Shown one piece after another: positions 1 through 8,994 of a stretch of 27,904 bases of DNA. The stretch comes from CAZKTF01 sp964555565 (GTDB lineage Bacteria > Planctomycetota > JAJSAM01 > JAKLKS01). Where the stretch lies: contig CAZKTF010000019.1 of the NCBI GenBank assembly GCA_964555565.1, positions 1 through 27,904 on the forward strand, given 5' to 3'. Position 1 is the stretch's first letter; the number at the start of each line of letters is the position of its first letter. The position numbers were made by a program, and so were the translations under genes. The notes below the pieces were generated by a model, which saw nothing but the letters and a program-made list of their open reading frames with translations, did not search any database and was not told the DNA's origin.

Positions 1-1510
1 CGCTCAGGATGCCGACGATAGTGCAGCATGGGTCGGCTGCGTCCGGCTCGGGCAGCCGCACCATCCCGGAGTCCTCGTCTACGAGGTCGCCGACGCGGAG
101 GCCTCCCACCTGCGCAGGGTCAAGGGCGCCGACGCGGAGCACGCGGAGGGCCCCGCTGGTGCGGTCCTGCACGAGGACGACGCGGTTCGCGAGGTCAGCG
201 TCGCCCGCGAGGTCGTTGATGGGCTCCGCGGGATCGAGGAGCCGCCGGAGGTCGGCGACGACGTCGTTGATGGGGCCCGTTGGGTGCACCGTGACGTCCC
301 CGGCGAGCGCCAGCAGCGCCCGCGCGGCGGGGGCGGAGAGGATCGCTCCCGCGACGTGACGCGCCTGCGTTCGGCTCGCACCGCTCAGGACCGACGTCCT
401 GGTCCGGCCGTCGAGGGTGACGGTCTGCCGCCCGGTGCGGTCGTCGAACGCGACGCCTACCGTCACGTCGCGCGTCCCGGACGCCTCGGCGCCCCCGCGG
501 AGGAACCGCGCCCCTGCGAGGACCGCAGAGAGGTCGATCGAGCGCAGCTTGAGCAGGAAGCGGAGCTCGCCGACCGTCGCCCCTCCCGCCACCGGACGGC
601 GCACCGTCGAGACGAGTCCGAGGACGCAACAGCGGTCGAGCGGGTCCAGCCGGTTCGTGGCCACGACCCCGCGCCGCACGGTGTGGAGGTCGTACGAGAC
701 GAGGAACCCGCCGACGTCGAGGTCGAGCGTCTTCCCCTCCAGGGCCGGCACGCCGTCGGGGAAGGCGATCGTCCCGCGGACCTGGGCGGAGTCGCGTCCC
801 GGCCGCGCGAAGTCGAGGTTGATCGCAATCCGCGACACCGCGAGGTCAAGTGCAGGCGCGGGCGGGGCCGCGGTCAGCACGATCGTCGCGTCCAGGGACG
901 TCGAGTCGCCCAGATAGCCGTTCCCCCCGTCGCCGACCGTGAAGTCGATCGATTCCCCGGCGGAGATGGATCGCTCGGTCGAGAAGGGCAGGGGGACGTC
1001 GTAGCTGCTGACGGTCCCGGCGAAGAGCTCGGTCGAGCCGTGGAGGACGGCCACGTCGGTCGTCGTAGGGTAACTGGAGTCGATGCCGGTGAACGCGCTG
1101 TTGATCTGATACGTCCCCGAGGCTGGTGCAGTCCAGCGGACGACGGCGTTCTCACCGACGGGCCCGGGATGCAGCGCCAGCTTCCCCGCGGGGACGGTCG
1201 CCGTGGCGTAGGTGATCGAGTCCCCCGTGCCGTTGTAGAACACTCCAGGGAAGCCGTTGCCAACGCCGGTGTCCCATCCCTGCAGGCCGACGAGGGAGAA
1301 GGGGTTGGTCGCGAGGTTGAATACCGATCCACGGCTCGCGGACCACCCGTAGCTCCAGACGCCGTTCGGATCGTTGGTGGCGGAGAAATCCGCGGCGACG
1401 TCGTAGGTCGGGGGGGTCTCTCCCAAGGCGGGCGAGCGCCCCGCCACGAGAGACATCACTCCCCCCAGTGCTAGCGCCGAGATGCGGACCAACATCCTGC
1501 TGCGGTTCAT
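1..1510 (-). CDS. secreted protein with planctomycete-type N-terminal beta domain, partial
   Basis: An uninterrupted frame of 503 codons runs from the ATG at 1510 off the left edge, so the C-terminus is missing. A GGAGG lies about 9 bases before the ATG. Residues 1-30 look like a signal peptide (MNRSRMLVRISALALGG...). Residues about 33-195 contain YDVAADFSATNDPNGVWSYGW, LALHPGP, VVRWTAP and GGNGYLGDST. That pattern recurs in secreted PEP-CTERM-type and planctomycete proteins and probably folds as a beta-sandwich. From about residue 200 (INLDFARPGRDSAQVRGTI) the protein resembles a second domain I remember from planctomycete exported proteins. Near the cut end a PINDVVA/PINDLAG motif occurs twice. 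A surface or periplasmic role is inferred and no enzymatic residues are evident. Family assignment is from memory. Confidence 0.8.
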   Translation of the reverse strand, partial: MNRSRMLVRISALALGGVMSLVAGRSPALGETPPTYDVAADFSATNDPNGVWSYGWSASRGSVFNLATNPFSLVGLQGWDTGVGNGFPGVFYNGTGDSITYATATVPAGKLALHPGPVGENAVVRWTAPASGTYQINSAFTGIDSSYPTTTDVAVLHGSTELFAGTVSSYDVPLPFSTERSISAGESIDFTVGDGGNGYLGDSTSLDATIVLTAAPPAPALDLAVSRIAINLDFARPGRDSAQVRGTIAFPDGVPALEGKTLDLDVGGFLVSYDLHTVRRGVVATNRLDPLDRCCVLGLVSTVRRPVAGGATVGELRFLLKLRSIDLSAVLAGARFLRGGAEASGTRDVTVGVAFDDRTGRQTVTLDGRTRTSVLSGASRTQARHVAGAILSAPAARALLALAGDVTVHPTGPINDVVADLRRLLDPAEPINDLAGDADLANRVVLVQDRTSGALRVLRVGALDPAQVGGLRVGDLVDEDSGMVRLPEPDAADPCCTIVGILS

Positions 1511-1524
1511 GACCGATCTCCTCC

Positions 1525-2121
1525 TCAAGCGGGGCCGTCGCCGCCGAGTCGGACCGTGAGCGACGGCGCGCGGGATGCGCGGTTCCCAATCCCGGCGTGC
1601 TGATTGTACTCCTTCGGCAGCCCCTCCACGGGGCGGATCCGAGAACCCGCTGTCTTGTCATTCGACGTCGTCAGTAGCCGGTCTCCGGAAGGCGAGGAGA
1701 CCGCGGACCCGACCCCGTCCTCGTGCCCGCGGAACGCCCTCCACTCCAAGGTTGTCATGAGGGTCTCGTGTACCTTCGAGACGGCTTCGGGGAGGTCCTC
1801 GAGCCGCAGCGCCTCGCGCGCGAGGGGCATCCTGCGCATGGGATCGGCCTTCGGTGCAACAGTCGCGGCGTTCGTGAGGACGAGGCATCGTGCCCGCCGG
1901 AGGGAGGTCAACGCGCGGTTCCGTGAGTCGATCGCGTCCCTCGCCCGTGCCTTCGAGAGAGCCTCCGCGTCCAGCGCCCTCCCGAGCGTGTCGCGGGTCT
2001 CTCCCAGGAGGTGCATGGTGGTCGCGAAACCCGAGGACAGCGTGAGCAGGAGCGCGACGGACACCGTGGCAACGACGGGGTTCCTCTGGGCCCATCGCCC
2101 GAGGCGGATCCTACCAATCAC
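1525..2121 (-). pseudogene. remnant of a serine/threonine kinase-WD40 receptor
   Basis: The 198-codon frame starts at a GTG and has an in-frame TGA seven codons further upstream. It opens with LGRWAQRNPVVATVSVALLL, the juxtamembrane and membrane segment typical of planctomycete kinase-WD40 fusion receptors. A coiled-coil-like stretch follows (about residues 45-115), then one WD40 blade (WRAFRGHEDGVGSAV...SNDKTA, about residues 127-157). The usual kinase domain before the membrane segment is absent, and so are all further WD40 blades. The last 40 residues resemble nothing I recognise. A full family member would be several times longer, so this is best read as a fragment deleted at both ends. 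A short expressed membrane protein cannot be excluded. Confidence 0.6.
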
Positions 2122-2177
2122 CGCATGCAGGCGGTGTGGTCAGCCCCCCGGGCGGGCCCGGAGGGTGAAGAGGGGGG

Positions 2178-2212
2178 GGCCACGCGCCCCCCCCCGCCGG
2201 AGGGGCGTGGCC
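2178..2212. repeat. intergenic inverted repeat
   Basis: GGCCACGC (2178-2185) and GCGTGGCC (2205-2212) are perfect inverted arms around a C-rich loop. With a one-base bulge the pairing extends by a few more G/C pairs. It lies in the 197-base gene-free gap 2122-2318, between the propeller gene and the kinase remnant. It could be a transcription-ending hairpin or a REP-like palindrome. No T-run follows. Confidence 0.45.
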
Positions 2213-2295
2213 TACCGCGGTCCGCCCCCCGGTCCGTTCCCGTGCCGCCTACCGGATCAACGGACGAAGGCGGCGATCCTGTCGGGGGGAGACGA

Positions 2296-2311
2296 CCGGC
2301 CCGGAGGCCGG
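2296..2311 (-). terminator. hairpin just past the propeller gene stop
   Basis: CCGGCC, a CGGA loop and GGCCGG form a 6-bp stem starting 8 bases beyond the stop codon of the minus-strand propeller gene. There is no T-tract, so an intrinsic terminator is only a possibility. Confidence 0.35.
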
Positions 2312-2318
2312 GACCGCG

Positions 2319-3638
2319 TCAGCGCGCGCCGACGACGAAGACGTCGGACTGCCCGTTGGTGTCCCCCGCGACGAGGTTGCCGGCGTCGGACCAGAAGGCG
2401 AGGAACTTCCCGTTCGAGGAGAGCGAGGCGGCGCCGGAGAAGCTCCTGGCGTTCCCCTCCTGGCCCTGGGCGTCCACGGAGACCCGCCGGGTCGTCCCCG
2501 TCCGGAGGTCGTGGAGGAACACGTCCGACCGGGCGTTGCCGTCTCCCGCGGCCAGGTTCGTCGCGTTCGAGTAGAAGACCACGGTCCGCCCGTTGGAGGA
2601 GATCGCGGGGCTGTAGCTGCCGCCGCCCGTCGCCTCCGTGCCGTCGGAGGCGACCGAGACCCGCCGGGTCTCCCCCGTCCGGAAGTCGTGGACGAAGACG
2701 TCGTCGGCACCGTTGGAGTCGTTCGCGACGAGGTTCGTGGCGTCGGAGTAGAAAGCGACGACCTGCCCGTTGGCGGAGACGCAAGGATCCGGGTTGACGA
2801 ACCCGTTCGCCTGGTTCCCCTGGGAGTCCACCGAGGCCCGCCTCGTCGCGCCGGTGCGGAGGTCGTGCACGAACGCGTCGTCCCGCCCGTTCGCGTCCCC
2901 GGGCACGAGGTTCGAGGCGCTCGAGGAGAAGGCCACGAAACGGCCGCTGGCCGACATCGTGGCGGCGAAGCTGCGGCCGTCGGGGAGGCTGCCGTCGTCG
3001 CCTCCGACGAGCGTCGTGGTCCCCGTCTTCAGGTCGTGGACGAAGACGTCCTCCTGCCCGTTCACGTCCCCGGGGACCAGGTTCGTGGCGGAGGAGTGGA
3101 AGGCCACGAACCGCCCGTTGGCGGAGAGGCAGCCGTTGTAGAGGAAGCTCCCGGCGTCCCCCTGCGTGCCGTCGGAGGCGACCGAGACCCGTCGCGTCCC
3201 GCCGGTCTTGCGGTCGTGGACGAAGATGTCGTTGAAGCCGTTGGTGTCCCCGGGGACCAGGTTCGTGGAGAAGGAGCCGAAGGCCACGGTGCGCCCGTTC
3301 GCCGAGAGGCCGACAACGCGGCCCCCCCCGTCGCCCCCGGTCCCGTCGGTGGCGACGGAGGCGAGCGTCGTCTCTCCCGTCTTCAGGTCCCGCACGAACA
3401 CGCCCCCGAACACGGTCCCCGCCACCAGGTCGGTCGCCTCGGAGCCGAACGCGACGAAGGTCCCCTTCGCCGACACGGCGCACTCGTAGCTGCCGCCGGT
3501 CGCCTGCGCCCCGCCGGTCGCGACGGAGGCCCGCTCCGGCCCGACAGGCCCGGCCGCCCGCCCGGTCGAGGCGAGGGCGAGGCCCGCGACGAGGATCGAC
3601 CCCGGGAAACGCGCGCGCACCGCCCGCAGGATTGCCAT
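2319..3638 (-). CDS. secreted seven-bladed beta-propeller protein (TolB/PD40-like repeats)
   Basis: 439 residues. I chose the ATG at 3638 because GGGAGGGAGAGC immediately precedes it and a signal peptide follows (MAILRAVRARFPGSILVAGL...STGRAAG). The frame stays open further upstream but without secretory character. The mature part is a run of about 55-residue repeats, each with S-x-NGR-x-VAF, a (T/S)NLVxGDxNG turn and a VFVHDLKTGxTRRVSV strand. Six complete VFxxD strands plus the final SDVFVVGAR make seven blades. The repeats resemble the PD40/TolB propellers of exported bacterial proteins. No catalytic residues are seen. A periplasmic or surface binding role is inferred. It stands alone on its strand, with hairpins on both sides. 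Confidence 0.85.
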   Translation of the reverse strand: MAILRAVRARFPGSILVAGLALASTGRAAGPVGPERASVATGGAQATGGSYECAVSAKGTFVAFGSEATDLVAGTVFGGVFVRDLKTGETTLASVATDGTGGDGGGRVVGLSANGRTVAFGSFSTNLVPGDTNGFNDIFVHDRKTGGTRRVSVASDGTQGDAGSFLYNGCLSANGRFVAFHSSATNLVPGDVNGQEDVFVHDLKTGTTTLVGGDDGSLPDGRSFAATMSASGRFVAFSSSASNLVPGDANGRDDAFVHDLRTGATRRASVDSQGNQANGFVNPDPCVSANGQVVAFYSDATNLVANDSNGADDVFVHDFRTGETRRVSVASDGTEATGGGSYSPAISSNGRTVVFYSNATNLAAGDGNARSDVFLHDLRTGTTRRVSVDAQGQEGNARSFSGAASLSSNGKFLAFWSDAGNLVAGDTNGQSDVFVVGAR

Positions 3639-3812
3639 GCTCTCCCTCCCGTGTCCGGCGGGGGAGCCCGACCCCCGCGATGCCTTCAGGATAGCGCACC
3701 GGGGGCGCGGGTGCCGCGGAGCCGGCCCGGGATCGAGGCGCATCGTTCGAACGGCGGCGGGGCGAGCGCCGCCCCTGCAGAGACACGACGACGGCGGAGG
3801 CACGACAACGGC

Positions 3813-3858
3813 GGGGACTCCCGGGGTCGGGCTCCCGCCGGGAGCCCGACGAGTCCCC
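3813..3858 (-). terminator. long hairpin downstream of groEL
   Basis: The inner stem GTCGGGCTCCC (3826-3836) pairs perfectly with GGGAGCCCGAC (3840-3850) across a 3-base loop. The outer arms GGGGACT (3813-3819) and AGTCCCC (3852-3858) also pair perfectly, with a small asymmetric internal loop. It starts 33 bases past the groEL stop and probably ends the groESL transcript. There is no T-run. The rest of the gene-free gap 3639-3891 holds only the GGGGACAGTCCCC palindrome. Confidence 0.5.
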
Positions 3859-3873
3859 GGGAGCCCTCCCTGC

Positions 3874-3886
3874 GGGGACAGTCCCC
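3874..3886. repeat. GGGGACAGTCCCC palindrome (REP-like core)
   Basis: A 13-base near-perfect palindrome (GGGGAC-A-GTCCCC) sits just past the groEL stop codon. The same core occurs three more times, plus a degenerate copy, inside the lhr-like gene at 20874-20983, so it is a dispersed element and not only a terminator stem. Confidence 0.5.
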
Positions 3887-3891
3887 CGGCG

Positions 3892-5547
<1,656 letters not shown>

Positions 5548-5593
5548 GTTGGGTCCTCCCTCTCCTGTTCCGTGGCCCGGCGCGCGCCGTGCG

Positions 5594-5908
5594 CTACTCG
5601 AGCACCGCGAGGATGTCGTCCTCGCCCATGATGACGAACTCCTCGCCGTCGAGCTTGAGCTCGGTCCCGGCGTAGGAGGAGAAGAGGACCCGGTCCCCCT
5701 TCTTGACCTGGAACTCGACGCTGCGGCCGTCGTCGAGGATGCGGCCCGCGCCGACCGAGATCACGCGACCCTCGCGCGGCTTCTCCTTGGCCGTGTCGGG
5801 CAGCACGATGCCGCCCTTCGTCCTCTCCTGGGCCTGGACCCGCCGGAGCATGACCTTGTCGCCCAGCGGCCGGACCGAACTCCCCGTCAGAACCCCCTTC
5901 GTCGCCAT
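5594..5908 (-). CDS. groES: co-chaperonin GroES (Hsp10)
   Basis: 104 residues from the ATG at 5908. The frame is open for 28 more codons upstream, but that part is arginine/glycine-rich and unlike GroES, and GGAGGGCGAGGG precedes the chosen ATG. The sequence contains VRPLGDKVMLRRVQAQERTKGGIVLPD, the core barrel strand followed by the mobile loop that docks on GroEL. It ends with VKKGDRVLFSSYAGTELKLDGEEFVIMGEDDILAVLE, a textbook GroES C-terminal half. The N-terminus (MATKGVLTGSS) is about ten residues longer than in many homologues. It is transcribed together with groEL just downstream and lies 61 bases after the receiver-domain gene. Confidence 0.97.
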   Translation of the reverse strand: MATKGVLTGSSVRPLGDKVMLRRVQAQERTKGGIVLPDTAKEKPREGRVISVGAGRILDDGRSVEFQVKKGDRVLFSSYAGTELKLDGEEFVIMGEDDILAVLE

Positions 5909-5969
5909 CCCTCGCCCTCCTCCGTCCGCGGACCCTGTCGCGACTCGGGCCGCTCCCCGACCGACCCCG

Positions 5970-6368
5970 TCACGCGCCCGCGGGCGGGGCACCCCACGCC
6001 CGCAGGGCCTCCTCGAGCGCCCGGAGCACCCGGGCCCGCTCGATCGGCTTCCACAGCAGTTCCCGCGCGCCGGCCTCCGCGGCCCGCGCGCGCAGCGACT
6101 CGTCCCGGTCCCCGGTCATCGCGATGACCGGCAGGAGCCGCACCAGGCGGTGGAGCTCCCGGACCGTGTCGAAGCCGGAGAGATCGGGCATCCCCAGATC
6201 GACGATCGCGACGCTGACGACCCGGACCCGCACGACCTCGATGGCCTCGCGACCTCCCTCCGCGGGGTACGTCTCCCACCCCGCGCGCGTGAGCGCCTCC
6301 ACGAGGGAGTCGCGGACGCCGGTGTCGTCGTCGGCGATGAGCACCGAACGGCGCTGCGTGGCAACCAT
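5970..6368 (-). CDS. stand-alone response-regulator receiver protein
   Basis: 132 residues consisting of a single CheY-like receiver domain with no output domain. The acidic pocket D13-D14-D15 (LIADDDTGVRDSL), the phosphoacceptor D57 (AIVDLGMPDLSG), T85 (IAMTGDRDE) and K107 (ELLWKPIERA) are all in place, so it should be phosphorylatable. I start at the ATG at 6368 (MVATQRRSVLI). The frame continues upstream to about 6455 without domain character. No histidine kinase is in the window. It could signal by protein-protein contact like CheY or Spo0F. It lies directly upstream of groES on the same strand, and co-transcription is possible but unproven. Confidence 0.88.
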   Translation of the reverse strand: MVATQRRSVLIADDDTGVRDSLVEALTRAGWETYPAEGGREAIEVVRVRVVSVAIVDLGMPDLSGFDTVRELHRLVRLLPVIAMTGDRDESLRARAAEAGARELLWKPIERARVLRALEEALRAWGAPPAGA

Positions 6369-6485
6369 ATCCTCGTGGAGAGAGTTTTGGCCTGCGGTGG
6401 AGAGCGCAACCTTCGTGCCTCGGGGCGGATGTCGTAACCCACTCACAGAAAACAACTTAAGACATCGCCGGGCGAGACCCTCCGT

Positions 6486-6516
6486 GCCACTCTGGCAGAG
6501 GGGCTGCCAGAATGGC
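6486..6516 (-). terminator. hairpin after the LKNG/TPR gene
   Basis: GCCACTCTGGCAG (6486-6498) and CTGCCAGAATGGC (6504-6516) form a 13-bp stem with one mismatch around a 5-base loop, beginning two bases beyond the minus-strand stop codon. No T-tract follows. It separates this gene from the receiver/groESL group. Confidence 0.6.
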
Positions 6517-6518
6517 GC

Positions 6519-7415
6519 CTAGTCGTCGTCCACGCTCAGGGGCACGACGACGGTCGTCCCGATCGAGATGACGGAGACCTCGGGGAGCTGGAGGCGCACG
6601 GGGGTGCCGAAACCGCCGAGGCTGGTCTCGAAGGTGGGGATGGGGCGCTTGAGGGTGACGAGCTGGGCGCGGACCTGGATCGTGGCGCGCGCCTGCTCCT
6701 CCAGCACCTCGAAGAGGCGGTCGTAGTACGCGCGGAACTCCGGGGCCCGGCCCTCGAGCGCGGGGTCCCCGACCTCCTTCGCGTAGGCGGTGAGGGAATC
6801 CTCCCCCTTCACGCGCGTCTTCGCGTCCGGGCTCGCCAGGAGCCGCAGCGCGGCGTTGAGCCTCTTCTTCCGGGCCCGCTCCTCCTCGCGCCGCTTCCCC
6901 TCCTCGGTCCTCGGCCCCGCGGGCGCCGCCTTCGCCGCCTCCTCCGCCTGCTCCTTCGGCAGCCACTCCCCGCGCACGCGGACGAACCCGCGCTCGCGCA
7001 TGACCTCGTCCTCGGGGCGCCACTTCCCCTCCCACCTGACGAACCCCAGCTCCCGCCGGGCCCCCGCGTGGTCGGGGTCCGCCTTCACCGCCGCCTCGTG
7101 CAGCCTGCGCGCCTCGTCCTTGAGCCCCCGCGAGGCAGCGAAGAGCCCGAGCCGGAAGTGCGCCTCGGCGTCCCCGGGCTTGAGCCCCTCGCGCCGCTTC
7201 GCCACCTCCTCCTCCGGCGTGGGCCCGCGCCGGACCTCGGCGACCTCCGACTTGAGGAGGGTCATCCGTATGCCCGGGCACTCCAGGGTGAGCGAGTCCG
7301 TCCCGTCCGTCACCTTCCCCCGGAGGGTCCGCCCGTTCTTCAGGAGGACCTCGTCGGCGGGCGCGGCGGTCGCGGCTGCGAGGAGGACGGCGGCGGCGAG
7401 GGGGACGAGGCGCAT
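6519..7415 (-). CDS. secreted protein with LKNG SH3-like domain and TPR segment
   Basis: 298 residues. Signal peptide 1-20 (MRLVPLAAAVLLAAATAAPA). Residues about 21-63 (DEVLLKNGRTLRGKV...LLKSEVAEVRR) form a small domain common at the front of planctomycete exported proteins. Residues about 75-122 read as a TPR-like helical pair (AEAHFRLGLFAASRGLKDEARRLHEAAVKADPDHAGARRELG). This is followed by VRWEGKWRPEDEVMRERGFVRVRGEWLP, another motif I associate with this phylum. A charged linker then leads to a beta-rich C-terminus ending in SVDDD. A GGAGG stands about 10 bases before the ATG. The function is unknown and an envelope location is inferred. Confidence 0.85.
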   Translation of the reverse strand: MRLVPLAAAVLLAAATAAPADEVLLKNGRTLRGKVTDGTDSLTLECPGIRMTLLKSEVAEVRRGPTPEEEVAKRREGLKPGDAEAHFRLGLFAASRGLKDEARRLHEAAVKADPDHAGARRELGFVRWEGKWRPEDEVMRERGFVRVRGEWLPKEQAEEAAKAAPAGPRTEEGKRREEERARKKRLNAALRLLASPDAKTRVKGEDSLTAYAKEVGDPALEGRAPEFRAYYDRLFEVLEEQARATIQVRAQLVTLKRPIPTFETSLGGFGTPVRLQLPEVSVISIGTTVVVPLSVDDD

Positions 7416-7449
7416 GGGAGGTGCCTCCGGGGACTCGGTCGCGGAACCG

Positions 7450-7476
7450 ATCTTAGCCCCCGGGGCCGCCCGTCAA
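7450..7476 (-). promoter_or_regulatory. possible promoter of the LKNG/TPR gene
   Basis: On the minus strand TTGACG (7471-7476) and TAAGAT (7450-7455) are separated by 15 bases, resembling -35 and -10 boxes with a short spacer. The -10 lies 34 bases before the ATG at 7415. The TAAGAT includes the stop codon of the upstream gene. Confidence 0.35.
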
Positions 7477-8040
7477 GGGGGGAACGCCCGGGCCCCCCGC
7501 CAGCCGCCGGAGCTGCTCCTCGCACTCCCAGGCCCACTTCCCCTCGACGTCGTGCTTGAGGCAGCGCCGGAAGGCCCGCCGCGCGCGCCGCGCCTTCCCC
7601 CGGCGCGCCTCCACGCAGCCGTACCAGAAGAGCGCGTCCGCGTCGCGTTCGTCGAGCGAGAGGCAGCGCCGGAAGGCCTTGCGCGCCCCGCCGAGGTCGT
7701 CCCGGACGTAGAGCCGGATCCCCTCGGCGCAGAGCGCGGCCCGCAGGCGCGCGCGCGCCTCGTAGTCGCGGAACAGGACGAGCCTGAGGACGTCCGCGAA
7801 GGCAAGGACCCAGACGGCGGTCGCCCCGCGCGCCCCCCAGGTGATGAGGTCCCCGGCGTAGTCCGTGAGGAGGAGGAACCGCCCGGTCACCACGGCGTCC
7901 GCCCCCAGGATGAACAGGACGAACAGGACCGTGCCCGTCCCGGCGCGCTCGAGCACGAGGACGTGCGCGAGCCCCGGCACCGCCCCCAGGAGGAGGGCCT
8001 GCACGCGCCTCCCCGCCGAGGGCCTCGACTCCGCCGCCAC
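7453..8040 (-). CDS. small membrane protein with C-terminal TPR-like repeats
   Basis: 195 residues from a GTG at 8040, chosen because GGAGGA stands 7 bases before it; the frame is open further upstream, but only as antisense of thiE. Residues 12-32 contain LLLGAVPGLAHVLVLERAG, similar to the PGLGHLY segment of small multi-span proteins. Two membrane helices follow at about 34-56 and 68-90. From about residue 93 there are two TPR-like helical pairs with matching ends (ARKAFRRCLSLDERD and ARRAFRRCLKHDVEGKWA). A membrane protein with a cytoplasmic tail that binds a partner is inferred. I do not recognise the family. It lies just upstream of, and in the same direction as, the LKNG/TPR gene. Confidence 0.75.
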   Translation of the reverse strand: MAAESRPSAGRRVQALLLGAVPGLAHVLVLERAGTGTVLFVLFILGADAVVTGRFLLLTDYAGDLITWGARGATAVWVLAFADVLRLVLFRDYEARARLRAALCAEGIRLYVRDDLGGARKAFRRCLSLDERDADALFWYGCVEARRGKARRARRAFRRCLKHDVEGKWAWECEEQLRRLAGGPGVPPLTGGPGG

Positions 8041-8108
8041 GCGCCGCTCCTCCCGCGCCCGGGGCGTCCCGGGAGGGGCCCCCGCCCCGGTCCCGCCGTG
8101 TCCCGGAA

Positions 8109-8123
8109 GCCCCCGCTGGGGGC
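8109..8123. repeat. GC hairpin in the thiE divergent region
   Basis: GCCCCC, a GCT loop and GGGGGC form a perfect 6-bp hairpin in the 117-base gap between the divergently transcribed membrane/TPR gene and thiE. The role is unknown. Confidence 0.35.
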
Positions 8124-8157
8124 GCTCGCCGATCGGATTGTAGGATCGCCCTCTCCC

Positions 8158-8817
8158 ATGGAGGCCCCAATCCCCGGCGCGCGCGCGCGCCTCGCGCGGG
8201 CGCGGCTCCATCTCCTCGCCACGAGGGCGGTCGCACGCCTCCCCCTCGAGGAGGCGGTGGCGGCGGCACTGCGCGGCGGGGCCTCGGTCGTGCAGGTGCG
8301 CGAGAAGGACGCCCCGGACGCCGAGGTCCTGGCCCTCCTCCGCGCGCTCGCCCCCCTCGTGCGGGCCGCGGGGGCGCTCCTCCTCGTGGACGACCGGGTC
8401 GAGGTGGCGCTCGCGGCGGGGGCCGACGGCGTCCACCTGGGGCCCGGGGACATGCCGCTGGCGGAGGCGAGGCGCCGGCTCGGTCCGGAGCGGCTCCTCG
8501 GGGCTTCGACCCGTTCGCTCGCCGGGGCCCGCGCGGCCGAGGCGGCGGGGGCGGACTACGTGGGGATCGGGCCCGTGTACCCGACCGCGACGAAGGGGGT
8601 CCCGGTCGAGCCCATCGGGCCCGCGGCGGCCGGGGAGGTCGCCCGCGCCCTCCGGGTCCCCGCCTTCGCCATCGGGGGGATCTCCCCCGCGAACGCCTCC
8701 GCCGTGGCCCGGGCGGGCTGCCGGCGCGTGGCCGTGTGCGCGGCCGTGCTGGCCGCGCAGGACCCGGAGGCCGCGGCGCGGGAGATCCTCGAGGCCCTCG
8801 GGAGAGGCGGCGCGTGA
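8158..8817 (+). CDS. thiE: thiamine-phosphate synthase ThiE
   Basis: 219 residues, a normal length. The enzyme joins hydroxymethylpyrimidine diphosphate and thiazole phosphate to make thiamine phosphate, using a TIM barrel. Visible motifs are VVQVREKD (44-51), LVDDR (76-80), DGVHLGPGDMP (90-100), LGASTRS (114-120), DYVGIGPVYPTATKG (133-147) and FAIGGISPAN (170-179). The common GxSTHS histidine is arginine here. The start is the ATG at 8158, with TAGGAT 11 bases upstream and no clear Shine-Dalgarno. The frame is open upstream, but only as antisense of the neighbouring gene. No other thiamine gene is in the window. Confidence 0.94.
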   Translation: MEAPIPGARARLARARLHLLATRAVARLPLEEAVAAALRGGASVVQVREKDAPDAEVLALLRALAPLVRAAGALLLVDDRVEVALAAGADGVHLGPGDMPLAEARRRLGPERLLGASTRSLAGARAAEAAGADYVGIGPVYPTATKGVPVEPIGPAAAGEVARALRVPAFAIGGISPANASAVARAGCRRVAVCAAVLAAQDPEAAAREILEALGRGGA

Positions 8818-8825
8818 CAACGGCA

Positions 8826-8994
8826 ACGGCGGGCGGGGTAAACCCCGCCCCTACAACGGCCCGGAAGCCGCTTCCGTGTACGGGGGGGCTTTAGCCCCCC
8901 CGCCTTGGAATCCACGAACGGCGGGCGGGGTAGACCTCCCCGGCCTCGGCCCGCCACTGGCGGGCCTCGAAACCCCGGGGACCCCCGCCCCTAC
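8826..8994. repeat. cluster of palindromic repeats between convergent genes
   Basis: The gap between thiE and the convergent lipoprotein gene is made almost wholly of palindromes. GGGCGGGGT-AA-ACCCCGCCC lies at 8831-8850. CGGGGGGGCT-TT-AGCCCCCCCG lies at 8881-8902. GGCCCGCC-ACT-GGCGGGCC lies at 8948-8966. The first and last sit in units that both begin ACGGCGGGCGGGGTA (8826 and 8918) and end CCGCCCCTAC (8854 and 8994). The second unit is therefore the first with its centre replaced by a longer stem. They probably fold as bidirectional terminators and look like dispersed REP-type elements. Confidence 0.65.

Noticed and set aside
2319..3580. Regular repeats considered as a CRISPR-like array
   Set aside because: The periodicity comes from propeller blades in a coding sequence; repeats are diverged at the DNA level and there are no unique spacers or cas genes.
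6380..6460. AT-richer patch before the receiver gene as a promoter
   Set aside because: TTGTTT and ACATCC are 17 bases apart on the minus strand, but the second is a poor -10 match.
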